Shown: positions 1 through 7,917 of the stretch, in pieces | How the letters are laid out: each line of letters starts with the position of its first letter | Position numbering within the stretch: position 1 is the stretch's first letter | DNA from: Variovorax fucosicus | Lineage (GTDB): Bacteria > Pseudomonadota > Gammaproteobacteria > Burkholderiales > Burkholderiaceae_C | Length of the DNA: 64,000 bases | NCBI RefSeq assembly: GCF_030316825.1 | Contig: NZ_JASZYU010000001.1 | Span: 2,108,001-2,172,000 of the forward strand | Direction: 5' to 3' | Made by a program: the position numbers and the translations under genes | The notes under the pieces: model-generated | Database searches by the model: none | What the model saw: the letters and a program-made list of their open reading frames with translations, nothing else | Told to the model about the DNA's origin: nothing

Positions 1-274
1 CGACATCGACGGCTACCTGCCGGTGCTGCGCGACGCCTGCGACAGCATCCGGGCCTTCGCGCCCGGCGCGCTGGTGGTGGCGCTCGGCCTCGACGCGCAC
101 GAGCACGATCCGTACAAGGGCATGAAGATCCAGACCGCAGGCTTTGCGGTGCTGCTGGCCGAGATCGCACGGCTCGGCCTGCCGACCGTGCTGGTGCAGG
201 AAGGCGGCTACCTGTCCGACGACCTCGGGCCCAACATTGCGAGCGCGCTGCGCGGCTTTTCAGGGGCCGCATGA
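1..274 (+). CDS. Histone deacetylase-family amidohydrolase, C-terminal fragment
   Basis: This is the last 90 or so residues of a zinc-dependent deacetylase of the HDAC/acetylpolyamine amidohydrolase superfamily; the 5' part lies before the window. The visible part carries the family's C-terminal landmarks: GLDAHEHDP, a TAGF segment, and the conserved LVQEGGYL just before the end. In bacteria this family deacetylates acetylpolyamines or other small acylated amines rather than histones. The stop codon overlaps the ATG of the following kinase gene (ATGA), so the two are translationally coupled and probably share a substrate pathway. The substrate cannot be deduced from this fragment. Confidence 0.85.
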   Translation, partial: DIDGYLPVLRDACDSIRAFAPGALVVALGLDAHEHDPYKGMKIQTAGFAVLLAEIARLGLPTVLVQEGGYLSDDLGPNIASALRGFSGAA

Positions 275-1329
275 CAAGCGTTGATTTCGACGACGTGCCG
301 GTGCTGAGCGAAGGCTCGCCCGAACTCGACGCGGCCTGGGTGCGCCAGCTTGCGCGGGAGCGCTACGGCATCACCGGCGAGATGAAGACTCTCACCGGCG
401 AGCGCGACCGCAACTACCGGCTCGAACGCGCGAGCGATGGCGCGCGCTTCATGCTGAAGATCTCGCACCCGGCCGAGACCGCGCTGGTGGCCGACTTCCA
501 GACCCAGGCCCTGCTCCACCTCGCGGCCACCGACCCCGGCCTGCCCGTGCAGCGCATCGTGCCCACACAACAAGGCGAGCCGTCGTTCCTCTGCGACCCC
601 GGCGACGGGCTGTCGCGCGTGGTGCGCCTTTTCACCTACCTGCCCGGTCTGCCGCTGCCGGAGGCGCCGCGCACGCCGCTGCAGCAGCAGAACCTGGCGC
701 GCATGCTGGCCCGGCTCGACCTCGCGCTCGCCGGCTTCGACCACCCGGCCGGCGACCTGCCGCTGCCATGGGACATCCAGCGTGCCGACAGCGTGCGCGG
801 CCTGCTCGTGCACATTGCCGACGCCGAACGCCGCGCCCTCGCAAGTGGTGCCCTCGACCGTTTCGAGCGCGAGGCCGCGCCGCTGCTGCGCACGCTGCCC
901 GCGCAGCCGATCCACAACGACTTCAACATCTACAACGTGCTGGTGGCGCCGGATGACACCGACCGCATCGCCGCGATCCTCGATTTCGGCGACATGGTGC
1001 GCGCGCCCTGCATCGACGACCTGGCCGTGGCCGCGGCCTACCAGATCGGCACCGGCGACGATCCGCTGGTCGACATCGTGCCCTTCGTCGCCGCGTACCA
1101 CGCGGTGCGGCCGCTGGCACCGGCCGAGGTCGAGGTGCTGTTCACGATGATCACGGCGCGGCTGGTGATGGTGGTCGCCATCAGCGGCTGGCGCGCCGCG
1201 CGCTACCCCGAGAACGCTCCTTATCTGCTGCGCAACAACGCGCTCTCGTGGGCGCGCCTGCAGGCCTGCGAGCGCATCGGCGCCCGGGCCGCGACTGAAG
1301 CCTTCCGCAACGCCTGCGGCCTGAACTGA
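271..1329 (+). CDS. APH-fold phosphotransferase, hydroxylysine-kinase-like
   Basis: The 352-residue protein has the aminoglycoside-phosphotransferase/choline-kinase fold. The catalytic loop reads HNDFNIYN (H215 to N222) with the Brenner-type Asp217, and the magnesium-binding LDFGD follows at about 237-241. It phosphorylates a hydroxyl group of a small molecule using a nucleotide triphosphate. It overlaps the deacetylase upstream by four bases and is followed after eight bases by a class-III PLP enzyme. A kinase of this fold next to such an enzyme is the arrangement known for 5-hydroxylysine or phosphoethanolamine breakdown, where the phosphorylated amine is split by a PLP phospho-lyase. That role is inferred from context; homoserine-kinase-like or drug-kinase roles are less likely here. 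Confidence 0.88.
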   Translation: MTSVDFDDVPVLSEGSPELDAAWVRQLARERYGITGEMKTLTGERDRNYRLERASDGARFMLKISHPAETALVADFQTQALLHLAATDPGLPVQRIVPTQQGEPSFLCDPGDGLSRVVRLFTYLPGLPLPEAPRTPLQQQNLARMLARLDLALAGFDHPAGDLPLPWDIQRADSVRGLLVHIADAERRALASGALDRFEREAAPLLRTLPAQPIHNDFNIYNVLVAPDDTDRIAAILDFGDMVRAPCIDDLAVAAAYQIGTGDDPLVDIVPFVAAYHAVRPLAPAEVEVLFTMITARLVMVVAISGWRAARYPENAPYLLRNNALSWARLQACERIGARAATEAFRNACGLN

Positions 1330-1337
1330 AAGCTCGC

Positions 1338-2621
1338 ATGTCCCCGATCCCTGCAGACACCCAGGCCCTGATGGAACGCCGCGCCCGCGTGCTCGGCCCG
1401 GCCTACCGCCTGTTCTACGAAACCCCGCTGCACCCGGTGCGCGGCGAGGGCGCGTGGCTGTACGACGCCGACGGCACGCGCTACCTCGATGCCTACAACA
1501 ACGTCGCCTCGGTTGGCCACTGCCACCCGCATGTGGTCGAGGCCATCGCGCGCCAGGCCGGTGTGCTCAACACGCACACGCGCTACCTGCACGAAGGCGT
1601 GCTCGACTATGCCGAGCGGCTGCTGGCGACGATGCCGCCGGAACTCGCGCACGCGATGTTCACCTGCACCGGCAGCGAAGCCAATGACCTCGCCATGCGT
1701 ATCGCACGCTCGCACACCAAGGCAGATGGCCTCATCGTCACCCGCTTCGCGTACCACGGCGTGACTTCGGCCATTGCAGTGGCGTCGCCCTCGCTCGGCA
1801 AGTTCGTGCAGTTGGGCGACAACGTGCGCACCGTGCCCGCGCCCGACAGCTACCGCATCGCGCCTGCGCAGATGGGTGCTGTCTTCGCAAGCGGCGTGCG
1901 CGAAGCCATCGCCGACCTGAAGGCGCACGGCATGCGTCCGGCTGCGCTGATGGTGGACACCGTGTTCTCCAGCGACGGCATCTTCACCGACCCGCCCGGC
2001 TTCATGGCCGAGGCGGTCGATGCGGTGCGTGAGGCCGGTGGCCTCTTCATCGCCGATGAGGTGCAGGCCGGCCTGGGCCGCAGCGGCGACAGCTTCTGGG
2101 GTTTCCAGCGCCACGGCGTGTTGCCCGACATGGTCACCATGGGCAAGCCGCTCGGCGCCGGTCATCCGCTGGCCGGGCTGGCCGTCCAGCCCGAGGTGCT
2201 GGCCGCATTCGGCCGCGAGTGCCGCTACTTCAACACCTTTGGCGGCAACCCGGTGTCGATGGCCGCGGGCATGGCGGTGCTCGACGTGATCGAGCGCGAA
2301 GGCCTGGTGGCCAGCGCACAACGCGTCGGCAATTACCTGCGCGGCCGCATCACCGAACTGGCCGGGCGCCATGCGCTGATCGGCGACGTGCGCGGCGCGG
2401 GTCTGTTCACCGGCGTCGAACTCGTGACCGACCGCGCCGCAAAAACCCCGGCCACCGCCCAGACGGTGCGCATCGTCAACGGGCTGCGCGAGCGCGGCGT
2501 ATTGCTGAGCGCCACCGGCGAACACGCCAACACGCTGAAGATCCGCCCGCCGATGGTGTTCACGGAAACGCATGCCGATCTGCTGGTCGATACGCTCGAC
2601 ACGGCGCTCGCCGCGCTCTGA
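1338..2621 (+). CDS. Class-III PLP enzyme (aminotransferase or amine phospho-lyase)
   Basis: A 427-residue fold-type I PLP protein of the class-III aminotransferase family. The phosphate-binding TGSEAND, the FIADEVQAGLGR Asp and Schiff-base lysine K270 in TMGKPLGAG are all present, so it should be active. Class III contains ordinary omega-aminotransferases and also the ammoniophospholyases acting on phosphoethanolamine or 5-phosphohydroxylysine. The kinase immediately upstream favours the phospho-lyase reading (inference). An ornithine- or GABA-type aminotransferase remains possible. Its stop codon abuts the stop of the convergent deacylase gene, leaving no intergenic DNA. Confidence 0.9.
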   Translation: MSPIPADTQALMERRARVLGPAYRLFYETPLHPVRGEGAWLYDADGTRYLDAYNNVASVGHCHPHVVEAIARQAGVLNTHTRYLHEGVLDYAERLLATMPPELAHAMFTCTGSEANDLAMRIARSHTKADGLIVTRFAYHGVTSAIAVASPSLGKFVQLGDNVRTVPAPDSYRIAPAQMGAVFASGVREAIADLKAHGMRPAALMVDTVFSSDGIFTDPPGFMAEAVDAVREAGGLFIADEVQAGLGRSGDSFWGFQRHGVLPDMVTMGKPLGAGHPLAGLAVQPEVLAAFGRECRYFNTFGGNPVSMAAGMAVLDVIEREGLVASAQRVGNYLRGRITELAGRHALIGDVRGAGLFTGVELVTDRAAKTPATAQTVRIVNGLRERGVLLSATGEHANTLKIRPPMVFTETHADLLVDTLDTALAAL

Positions 2622-3941
2622 TCAGCCTTCATCGATCGGCTCCACGCCGCACCAGTCCGCCATGAACAGCGCCATGGCCGCAGCCACGCGCTTCATGCTG
2701 GCGAGTGACACCGCTTCGTCGATGCCGTGGATGTTGCGGGCGATCGGCCCGTAGTTGGTCACCGGAATGTCGGTCATCAACGCGAAGTGCCGGCCGTCGG
2801 TGGTGGCCGTGCAGGCCAGCCGTTCGGGCAACGTCCCGGTCACCGCGCGATGCGCTTCGGCGAGCGCCTGCATCGCCGGCGCGTCCAGGTTGTATTCGCA
2901 ACCCGGCGAGAAATGGCCCTGCGAGCGCAGCTCGACCGTCAGCGCCGGGTTGAGCCGGGCCGCCGTCGCGCGGATGCGCTCGCTCACCTGGCGCGTTGCA
3001 TCCTCGGCCGTGACGCCGGGGAAAAAGCTGAAGCGCAGCCCCAGCGTGCAGGTGCAGGGCACCGACGAGTTCCACTCGCCGCCTTCGATGCGGCCCAGGT
3101 TGAAGTTGATCGGGTGCGTCACATCCTTGAACGCCGGGTGCCGCACTTCGGCCGCATTCCACTCGGCTTCGAGCACCTTCAGGTCGGCCATGACTGCGAT
3201 GCCGGCCTCGATCGGATTCACGCCCTGGTGCATGTAGGCCACGTGGGCCGGCTTGCCGGTGATCTCCACGAACAGCCAGCACACGCCGACTTGCGCGCTC
3301 ATCAGCGTTTCGCCAAAGGGCTCGGGAATGATCACCGCGTCGAAGTCGGTGAGCCGGGCCTTGCCCATCGCGTTCTGCAGCGCATGCACCGTGGCGAGCG
3401 TGCCGTTGCCGGTGTTCTCTTCGTCGAGCACCGCGTTGAAGCCCACGATGCCCGCTGGCTGCAGCCCCATCTCGCGCAGCGCGCGAAACGCCATCAGCGC
3501 GCAGACGATGCCGCCCTTCATGTCGCCCGCGCCGCGGCCGTGCAGCCAGCCGTCGGCCACCCAGGGCACGTAAGGCGGCTGTGTCCACAGCGTTTCGGGC
3601 CCGGTCGGCACCACGTCGATGTGACCGTTGAACAGCACCGAGCGGCCACCGCCTGCGCGCGGCAGATGGCGTGCCAGCAGGTTGTAGCGGCCGTTGTCGG
3701 GGTCGCAGGGGCACGAGAACATCGGCAGGCCTTCGAGCAGGCTGCTGTCGAGCACGATGCGCTCGGCGTCCAGGCCGAGTTCGTGCAGCGCCTGCTCCAG
3801 AAACACCGCTGCAGGCTGCTCCGCGCCCGATGGGCTGCGTGCGGCCACGAACGCGCCCAGCGCGTCGGTCATCCAGGGCTCGAGGCGGTCCAGCGTTGCG
3901 AGCAAACGGGCGGTATCGAAAGTGGCAGTGGTCGGATTCAT
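2622..3941 (-). CDS. ArgE/DapE-family M20 deacylase
   Basis: A 439-residue M20-family zinc hydrolase. It shows the metal ligand motif NGHIDVVP, the bridging aspartate in GRGAGDMKGG and the catalytic glutamate pair in LDEENTGNG, then the dimerisation domain typical of acetylornithine deacetylase and succinyl-diaminopimelate desuccinylase. The start is the ATG at 3941; the frame stays open to 4019, but that extension is Arg-rich and unlike the family's N-terminus. It converges on the PLP-enzyme gene without spacer. The length fits the ArgE/DapE acyl-amino-acid deacylase group, but the exact acyl substrate is unknown. With the HDAC-like enzyme nearby, an amine or amino-acid deacylation pathway is plausible. 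Confidence 0.9.
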   Translation of the reverse strand: MNPTTATFDTARLLATLDRLEPWMTDALGAFVAARSPSGAEQPAAVFLEQALHELGLDAERIVLDSSLLEGLPMFSCPCDPDNGRYNLLARHLPRAGGGRSVLFNGHIDVVPTGPETLWTQPPYVPWVADGWLHGRGAGDMKGGIVCALMAFRALREMGLQPAGIVGFNAVLDEENTGNGTLATVHALQNAMGKARLTDFDAVIIPEPFGETLMSAQVGVCWLFVEITGKPAHVAYMHQGVNPIEAGIAVMADLKVLEAEWNAAEVRHPAFKDVTHPINFNLGRIEGGEWNSSVPCTCTLGLRFSFFPGVTAEDATRQVSERIRATAARLNPALTVELRSQGHFSPGCEYNLDAPAMQALAEAHRAVTGTLPERLACTATTDGRHFALMTDIPVTNYGPIARNIHGIDEAVSLASMKRVAAAMALFMADWCGVEPIDEG

Positions 3942-4251
3942 GAACGCCGGACAAAGCCGCAAGCTTCGTGCCGCGATACGCCGGTGTCCAGCGCGAATTA
4001 AAACCATGGCATCCGGCACTACTGCACGCTGCTGCGCGCCGCGGCGCTGCTACCTATCAGTAATGCTAGTTACCGGACGGGATGGCGGGGGCTTCAATGG
4101 GGGCAAGGAACATAGGAGAACCACCGTGCACCCTTACCCGGCAGTCCAGCGCATTCCCTTACGCCCGCGCGCGGCATTGCCACATGCCGACGACGGTCAC
4201 CCCGCGCCACCCTTTGATGCAGGGAGCAGGTTTTGCACGCAGGAAACCAAC
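3942..4251. other. Intergenic region upstream of a small gene
   Basis: About 310 bases separate the deacylase start from the small gene at 4252. A strong Shine-Dalgarno (AGGAG at 4114-4118) sits seven bases before a GTG at 4126 that is in frame with the 4252 gene and would lengthen it by 42 mostly Pro/Ala/Arg residues. I see no convincing sigma-70 promoter, no terminator and no RNA gene here. The divergent promoters of the two flanking genes should lie in this stretch. Confidence 0.4.
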
Positions 4252-4443
4252 ATGACTTTCGAATACCCAGGAATGAGTTCGTCTTTTTGCCAGTGGCAGG
4301 AGCTCACCAAGCTCTACGCCAGCCAGCTCGATGCGCTGGCCCGTCATGAACCCGGCGCCGCCCTCGCGCTGGCACGCACCCAACTTGATCTCGAGGCCTG
4401 CCGCAAAGAGGTGGAGTCGCACGGCGCCACCGGCTGGCACTGA
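4252..4443 (+). CDS. Small protein of unknown function, phasin-like flavour
   Basis: A 63-residue protein, mostly helical by composition (QWQELTKLYASQLDALARHE), without signal peptide or membrane segment. The start chosen is the ATG preceded by AGGA seven bases upstream. An in-frame GTG at 4126 with an even better ribosome-binding site would give 105 residues, so the N-terminus is open. The helical N-terminal half faintly recalls short phasin-type proteins of Burkholderiales, but the length is too small for a call. It is followed after 23 bases by another small gene on the same strand. Confidence 0.5.
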   Translation: MTFEYPGMSSSFCQWQELTKLYASQLDALARHEPGAALALARTQLDLEACRKEVESHGATGWH

Positions 4444-4466
4444 ACGGGGCATACATCACACCGCAC

Positions 4467-4826
4467 TTGACGAGCAACCTGGCCGTGGATCGAAAGCAAG
4501 TTCCTCTCGGCGCAACGAGCAGAGGCGCGTGGGTGGCGGCAGCCACCCTGCTGGAGGGGTTGCTGCTGTCGGCGTCGCCGGCATTGGCAGGCCCCGGCAA
4601 TGCCCCGATGCAGGCCTCGAAGGCCGTTGACTTCAGCATCGTGATTCCGCCGGTCTTCAAGGTAACCCGCAGCCGGCCAGTGGCAGGCGGGCGCGAGGTG
4701 GTGATCTGGACGAACATGCCGGCGGTGCGCATTTCCGACCGCGAGCACCGCTTCGATCGCGTGGGCGAGGCGACATTATTCGTTCCCGAAACGACGGGCG
4801 GTGCCGGCATCGTGCACGGGCTCTAG
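4467..4826 (+). CDS. Small secreted protein of unknown function
   Basis: A 119-residue protein starting at TTG. Residues 20-42 form a hydrophobic stretch ending in SPALA followed by GPGNAP, which looks like a cleavable signal peptide preceded by a long, weakly charged N-terminal region. The mature part (about 75 residues) is beta-rich, with FSIVIPPVFKVTR and REVVIWTNMP, and resembles a short export-system passenger more than an enzyme. No cysteines and no motif that I recognise. The TTG start is a guess; no ATG lies between it and the hydrophobic stretch. Lies between an unknown small gene and aspartate dehydrogenase. Confidence 0.5.
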   Translation: MTSNLAVDRKQVPLGATSRGAWVAAATLLEGLLLSASPALAGPGNAPMQASKAVDFSIVIPPVFKVTRSRPVAGGREVVIWTNMPAVRISDREHRFDRVGEATLFVPETTGGAGIVHGL

Positions 4827-4897
4827 CAGCGTCGCGCGCTGATCGGGGTGCGGGTGTGGGCAGAATGGCCCCACCACAATTACCCCGAAGGTTCTCC

Positions 4898-5701
4898 TTG
4901 TTGCGCGTGACATTCATCGGTGCAGGCGCCATTGCGGCCGAAGTCCACAGCCGGCTGGTCGCGCACGGCGATGCGGTGCGCATCGCGGCAGTGGTGCGTG
5001 CCGCAGGCGCGGCCAGCGCGCCGGAGCCCGGCGTGGCCCCGGGTTGGCACGGCGTGCCGGTGGTCGCAGCCGTGCCCTGGGACGCCTGCGACCTGGTGAT
5101 CGAAATGGCCGGCAGCCGCGCCGTGACCGAGCACGTGGTGCCGGCGCTGCAGCGGGGCATCCCGTGCTTCATCTGTTCGGTCGGCGCGCTGGCCTTGCCG
5201 CAGGTCGCCGACGAGGTGCGCGCCGCAGCTGAACAGGGCGGCACCTCGGCGCAATTGATGAGCGGTGCCATCGGTGCCATCGATGCACTGGCCGCCGCCG
5301 CCGTCGGCGGACTCGACAGCGTGCACTACACCGGCCGCAAGCCGCCGCAGGCCTGGTCGGGCACGCCGGCCGAGGCGCAATGGCCGCTCGACCTGCTCAC
5401 CGCACCCACCGTGGTCTTCGAAGGCAGCGCGCGCCAGGCGGCGCTGCAGTTTCCCAAAAATGCCAACGTGGCCGCCACTGTGGCGCTGGCCGGCGTCGGC
5501 TTCGACCGCACGCGCGTGACGCTGATCGCCGACCCCGGCGCGGACTGCAACGTGCACCACATCGCCGCCGCGGGCGCCTTCGGCCAGCTCGAGTTCAGCG
5601 CGCACAACCTGCCCTCGCCCGACAACCCCAAAACCTCGGCCCTCACGGCCTGGAGCGTGGTGCGGGCGGTGCTCAACCGGGTGGACGCGCTGCGGTTCTG
5701 A
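4898..5701 (+). CDS. nadX: L-aspartate dehydrogenase
   Basis: NAD(P)-dependent dehydrogenase converting L-aspartate to iminoaspartate or oxaloacetate plus ammonia, linked to NAD synthesis or aspartate breakdown. The N-terminal Rossmann motif GAGAIAAEV follows immediately after the start, and the C-terminal domain has the family signature (FPKNANVAATVALAG, then NVHHIAAAGAFGQLEF with the conserved His). About 267 residues, normal for NadX. No ATG is usable at the N-terminus: two adjacent TTG codons (4898, 4901) sit right before the beta strand RVTFIGAG, and I chose the first. The frame is open to 4856, but those residues do not fit the fold. It appears to be monocistronic. Confidence 0.88.
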   Translation: MLRVTFIGAGAIAAEVHSRLVAHGDAVRIAAVVRAAGAASAPEPGVAPGWHGVPVVAAVPWDACDLVIEMAGSRAVTEHVVPALQRGIPCFICSVGALALPQVADEVRAAAEQGGTSAQLMSGAIGAIDALAAAAVGGLDSVHYTGRKPPQAWSGTPAEAQWPLDLLTAPTVVFEGSARQAALQFPKNANVAATVALAGVGFDRTRVTLIADPGADCNVHHIAAAGAFGQLEFSAHNLPSPDNPKTSALTAWSVVRAVLNRVDALRF

Positions 5702-5932
5702 CCCGTGCGGCGCGGCCTCGCCGTGCGAGGCCATCCGAAGGCTTCTTCCTTGCCATGACAAGAGGAGGCGGTTTCGTCTTACAGCCGGATCGGTGCAGCC
5801 AAACGAAAACTTTCGCCTGCATGGGAAGTTTTCACATGCGCTCAGAACCACGAGGAAAGCCATGGCGATGCCGGCCTTCAACACACCCCGCGATCCTTGG
5901 GAAAACCTCTGCTCCTGTGCGCGGAGGCACAT

Positions 5933-7558
5933 ATGAGCGCCGCGCTGCGACTGGGCGATAGCGTTCTCAAGATGCCGGTTGAGTGCGCGACATGCGGAGC
6001 GCGCAACCGCGGCAACGCGATGTTCTGTTCTGGCTGCGCTGGCCAACTCCCCGGCTTTGCGCCAAGTGGTCCCTCGGAGCTGGAACGAATCAAAAGCTTC
6101 AGTACCTGGCAGCAAGGCAGGGACACCCCCCGCGCCCCCAGCGTCACCGCCGTTCCTCCTGAACGAAGCTGGATGCCAACCTTCGCGGCTGTGGGCGTGG
6201 TGCTGCTCGGCCTCGGGCTGGCCTACGCGTTCCTTGTTCGCGAGCCCGATGAGCTGTTGCGCGATCGGCCTTCCAGCGTGGTCCTCGTGCCAGCGCCAGA
6301 CGCCACGGCCCCGGTGGGCAAGGCCCCTCAGCAGGCCGCTGACGTGAGCAGCAAGGAGGCGGCATCCAAGGCTGCCAGCGACACCCGGCCATCGGATGCC
6401 GTGGTTGTCATCTTCGGCACGCATTCCCGGGAGCCTCGGAGCACGGCACCAGCGAGCACGGCACCAGCGCCGACCGACGCCTCGCCGGAACCGCCACTCC
6501 AGAAAGAGCAAACGGAGCAAACGGAGCCGGCGGAGCAGACGGCAGCGCCGCTGCCGGCTCGGACGAAGATTTCCAAACCCGCGTTTGCCGCCACCAGGCC
6601 GCGCGTGCCGGCCCCGGTGCCAAGCGGCGAATACAGGGAACGGTCGATGCCCGTGGCCAGTGCGCCGTGGGTGCAGACGCCCATTCCGGCAGCGGTTGCC
6701 CCGACGGCGACCATCGCACCCGCCCCCGCGGGGCCCAGTGCGCCGCGGGTGCAGGCGCCTGTTCTGGCGGCGATTCCCCCGACGGCAACGATCGCACCTG
6801 CCTCCACGGGGCCGACAGCACCCCGCCCCGGAAAGGAAGCGTTGTATAGCGTTGCCGGTGGCAGCGGCGCCGTCACCAGCGCCGCGGTGGCGGGCAATGG
6901 CGGCGGGAGCAGCGCGGCCGGAAGCACCGGCGCAGGTGCAGCCGCGGGCGGCCCGGGGGGCGGCGGGGCTGGTGGTGCGGGCGCTGCGGGCGCTGCTGGC
7001 GCTGCTGGCGGCGCTGGTGCAGGTGGCGGGGGCGCGGGTGCCGGAGGTGGCGCAGGCGGCGGCGGTTCAGGCGGCGGCGCGGGTGGTGGCGGCGCAGGTG
7101 GTGGTGGTCCCGGCGGTGGCGCGGGTGGCGGCGGCGCCGGCGGTGGTGGCCCCGGCGGTGGCGCGGGTGGCGGCGGCCCAGGTGGTGGTGGCCCCGGCGG
7201 CGGGGCGGGTGGTGGCGCTGGTGGCGGCGGTGCAGGTGGTGGTGGCCCCGGCGGTGGCGCGGGTGGTGGCGGCGCAGGTGGTGGTGGCCCCGGCGGCGGC
7301 GCGGGTGGCGGCGGCCCAGGTGGCGGTGGCCCCGGTGGTGGTGCGGGTGGCGGCGGCCCAGGTGGCGGTGGCCCCGGTGGTGGTGCGGGTGGCGGCGGCC
7401 CAGGTGGTGGTGGCCCCGGCGGTGGTGCGGGTGGCGGCGGCGCAGGTGGCGGTGGCCCCGGTGGTGTCGGCGGGCCAGGCGGCGGCGGCGGTGGCGGTGG
7501 CGGTGGCGGTGGAGGTGGAGGTGGAGGTGGAGGTGGAGGTGGAGGGTCGGGACGCTGA
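5933..7558 (+). CDS. Zinc-ribbon, single-pass membrane protein with long Gly-repeat tail
   Basis: A 541-residue protein of unknown role. Residues 18-35 form a zinc ribbon (C18-x2-C21-x10-C32-x2-C35). Residues 81-102 are one hydrophobic transmembrane segment, so the ribbon is probably cytoplasmic and the rest periplasmic or surface-exposed. Residues 103-330 are Ala/Pro/Thr-rich and contain two copies of an approximately 24-residue block (APxVQxPxxAAxxPTATIAPAxxGP). From about residue 338 to the end it is almost pure glycine with regularly spaced Ala and Pro. Start ATG at 5933 has GGAGG nine bases upstream. Gene borders are clean and the frame is intact across the repeat, which argues that the protein is selected. 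Confidence 0.7.
   Translation: MSAALRLGDSVLKMPVECATCGARNRGNAMFCSGCAGQLPGFAPSGPSELERIKSFSTWQQGRDTPRAPSVTAVPPERSWMPTFAAVGVVLLGLGLAYAFLVREPDELLRDRPSSVVLVPAPDATAPVGKAPQQAADVSSKEAASKAASDTRPSDAVVVIFGTHSREPRSTAPASTAPAPTDASPEPPLQKEQTEQTEPAEQTAAPLPARTKISKPAFAATRPRVPAPVPSGEYRERSMPVASAPWVQTPIPAAVAPTATIAPAPAGPSAPRVQAPVLAAIPPTATIAPASTGPTAPRPGKEALYSVAGGSGAVTSAAVAGNGGGSSAAGSTGAGAAAGGPGGGGAGGAGAAGAAGAAGGAGAGGGGAGAGGGAGGGGSGGGAGGGGAGGGGPGGGAGGGGAGGGGPGGGAGGGGPGGGGPGGGAGGGAGGGGAGGGGPGGGAGGGGAGGGGPGGGAGGGGPGGGGPGGGAGGGGPGGGGPGGGAGGGGPGGGGPGGGAGGGGAGGGGPGGVGGPGGGGGGGGGGGGGGGGGGGGGGGSGR
7109..7456 (+). repeat. Tandem 42-bp minisatellite inside the Gly-rich gene
   Basis: Eight in-frame tandem units encode Pro-Gly3-Ala-Gly4-(Ala or Pro)-Gly4, i.e. 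14 residues or 42 bases. Units begin at the CCC codons at 7109, 7151, 7193, 7247, 7289, 7331, 7373 and 7415, and the next CCC falls at 7457. The third unit is 54 bases because of a 12-base insertion. All indels are multiples of three. The only regular amino-acid variation is Ala versus Pro at the tenth position of the unit. Confidence 0.9.
7478..7546 (+). repeat. Uninterrupted 23-glycine codon run with GGTGGA hexamers
   Basis: Twenty-three consecutive Gly codons close the gene before Ser-Gly-Arg-stop. The last part is six perfect GGTGGA copies (7508-7543), preceded by GGTGGC copies. Such hexamer runs are prone to slippage in steps of two codons. Confidence 0.85.
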
Positions 7559-7616
7559 GATTGTCAGCCGACCATGAGCCCCATCAGGCCCATCAGTCCG
7601 GGCTGAAGCTCAACGG

Positions 7617-7895
7617 CTAGTGCCCCACGACCGACCAGCCCGCCTGCTGGTTGGTCTTGTCGTTTTCGTATTCCCAGCGGGTGCCGCAGCGGTCGCAGCG
7701 GTAGCTGGTGACATTGACGCTGTGGCCGCCGCTGTCGCCATCGCTGCGCTCTTCCTTGCGGCTCGAAAGCTGTACCAGCTCGGCATGGCCCGGCGCGCGG
7801 CGCCAGTTGCGCTGGATGCCGGCGCAGGGCTCGCACAGCACCATCTTCTTCATGTCGGCCGCGCGGGCGGAGAGTTTGGGGTCGGTGGTGGTCAT
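7617..7895 (-). CDS. Small protein with two CxxC pairs
   Basis: A 92-residue protein with two cysteine pairs, CEPC in the first third and CDRC near the C-terminus, suggesting one bound zinc and a zinc-ribbon-like fold. The C-terminal half (NVTSYRCDRCGTRWEYEND) looks like a nucleic-acid or protein-binding ribbon. The ATG at 7895 was chosen; the frame continues open to 7949, but the added residues are of low quality. It lies 22 bases downstream of the SlyD-like gene on the same strand and is probably co-transcribed with it. I cannot assign a function. Confidence 0.6.
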   Translation of the reverse strand: MTTTDPKLSARAADMKKMVLCEPCAGIQRNWRRAPGHAELVQLSSRKEERSDGDSGGHSVNVTSYRCDRCGTRWEYENDKTNQQAGWSVVGH

Positions 7896-7917
7896 GGTGA
7901 CGAGTGTGCCCGCTGGT

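Noticed and set aside
1..274. Histone deacetylase homolog as a third chromatin-like gene in the window.
   Set aside because: Bacterial members act on acetylated small amines, and it is 57 kb away from the SWIB/SET locus.
7109..7456. Regular repeats that might be taken for a CRISPR array.
   Set aside because: Units are contiguous, in frame, without unique spacers and encode a Gly-rich protein.
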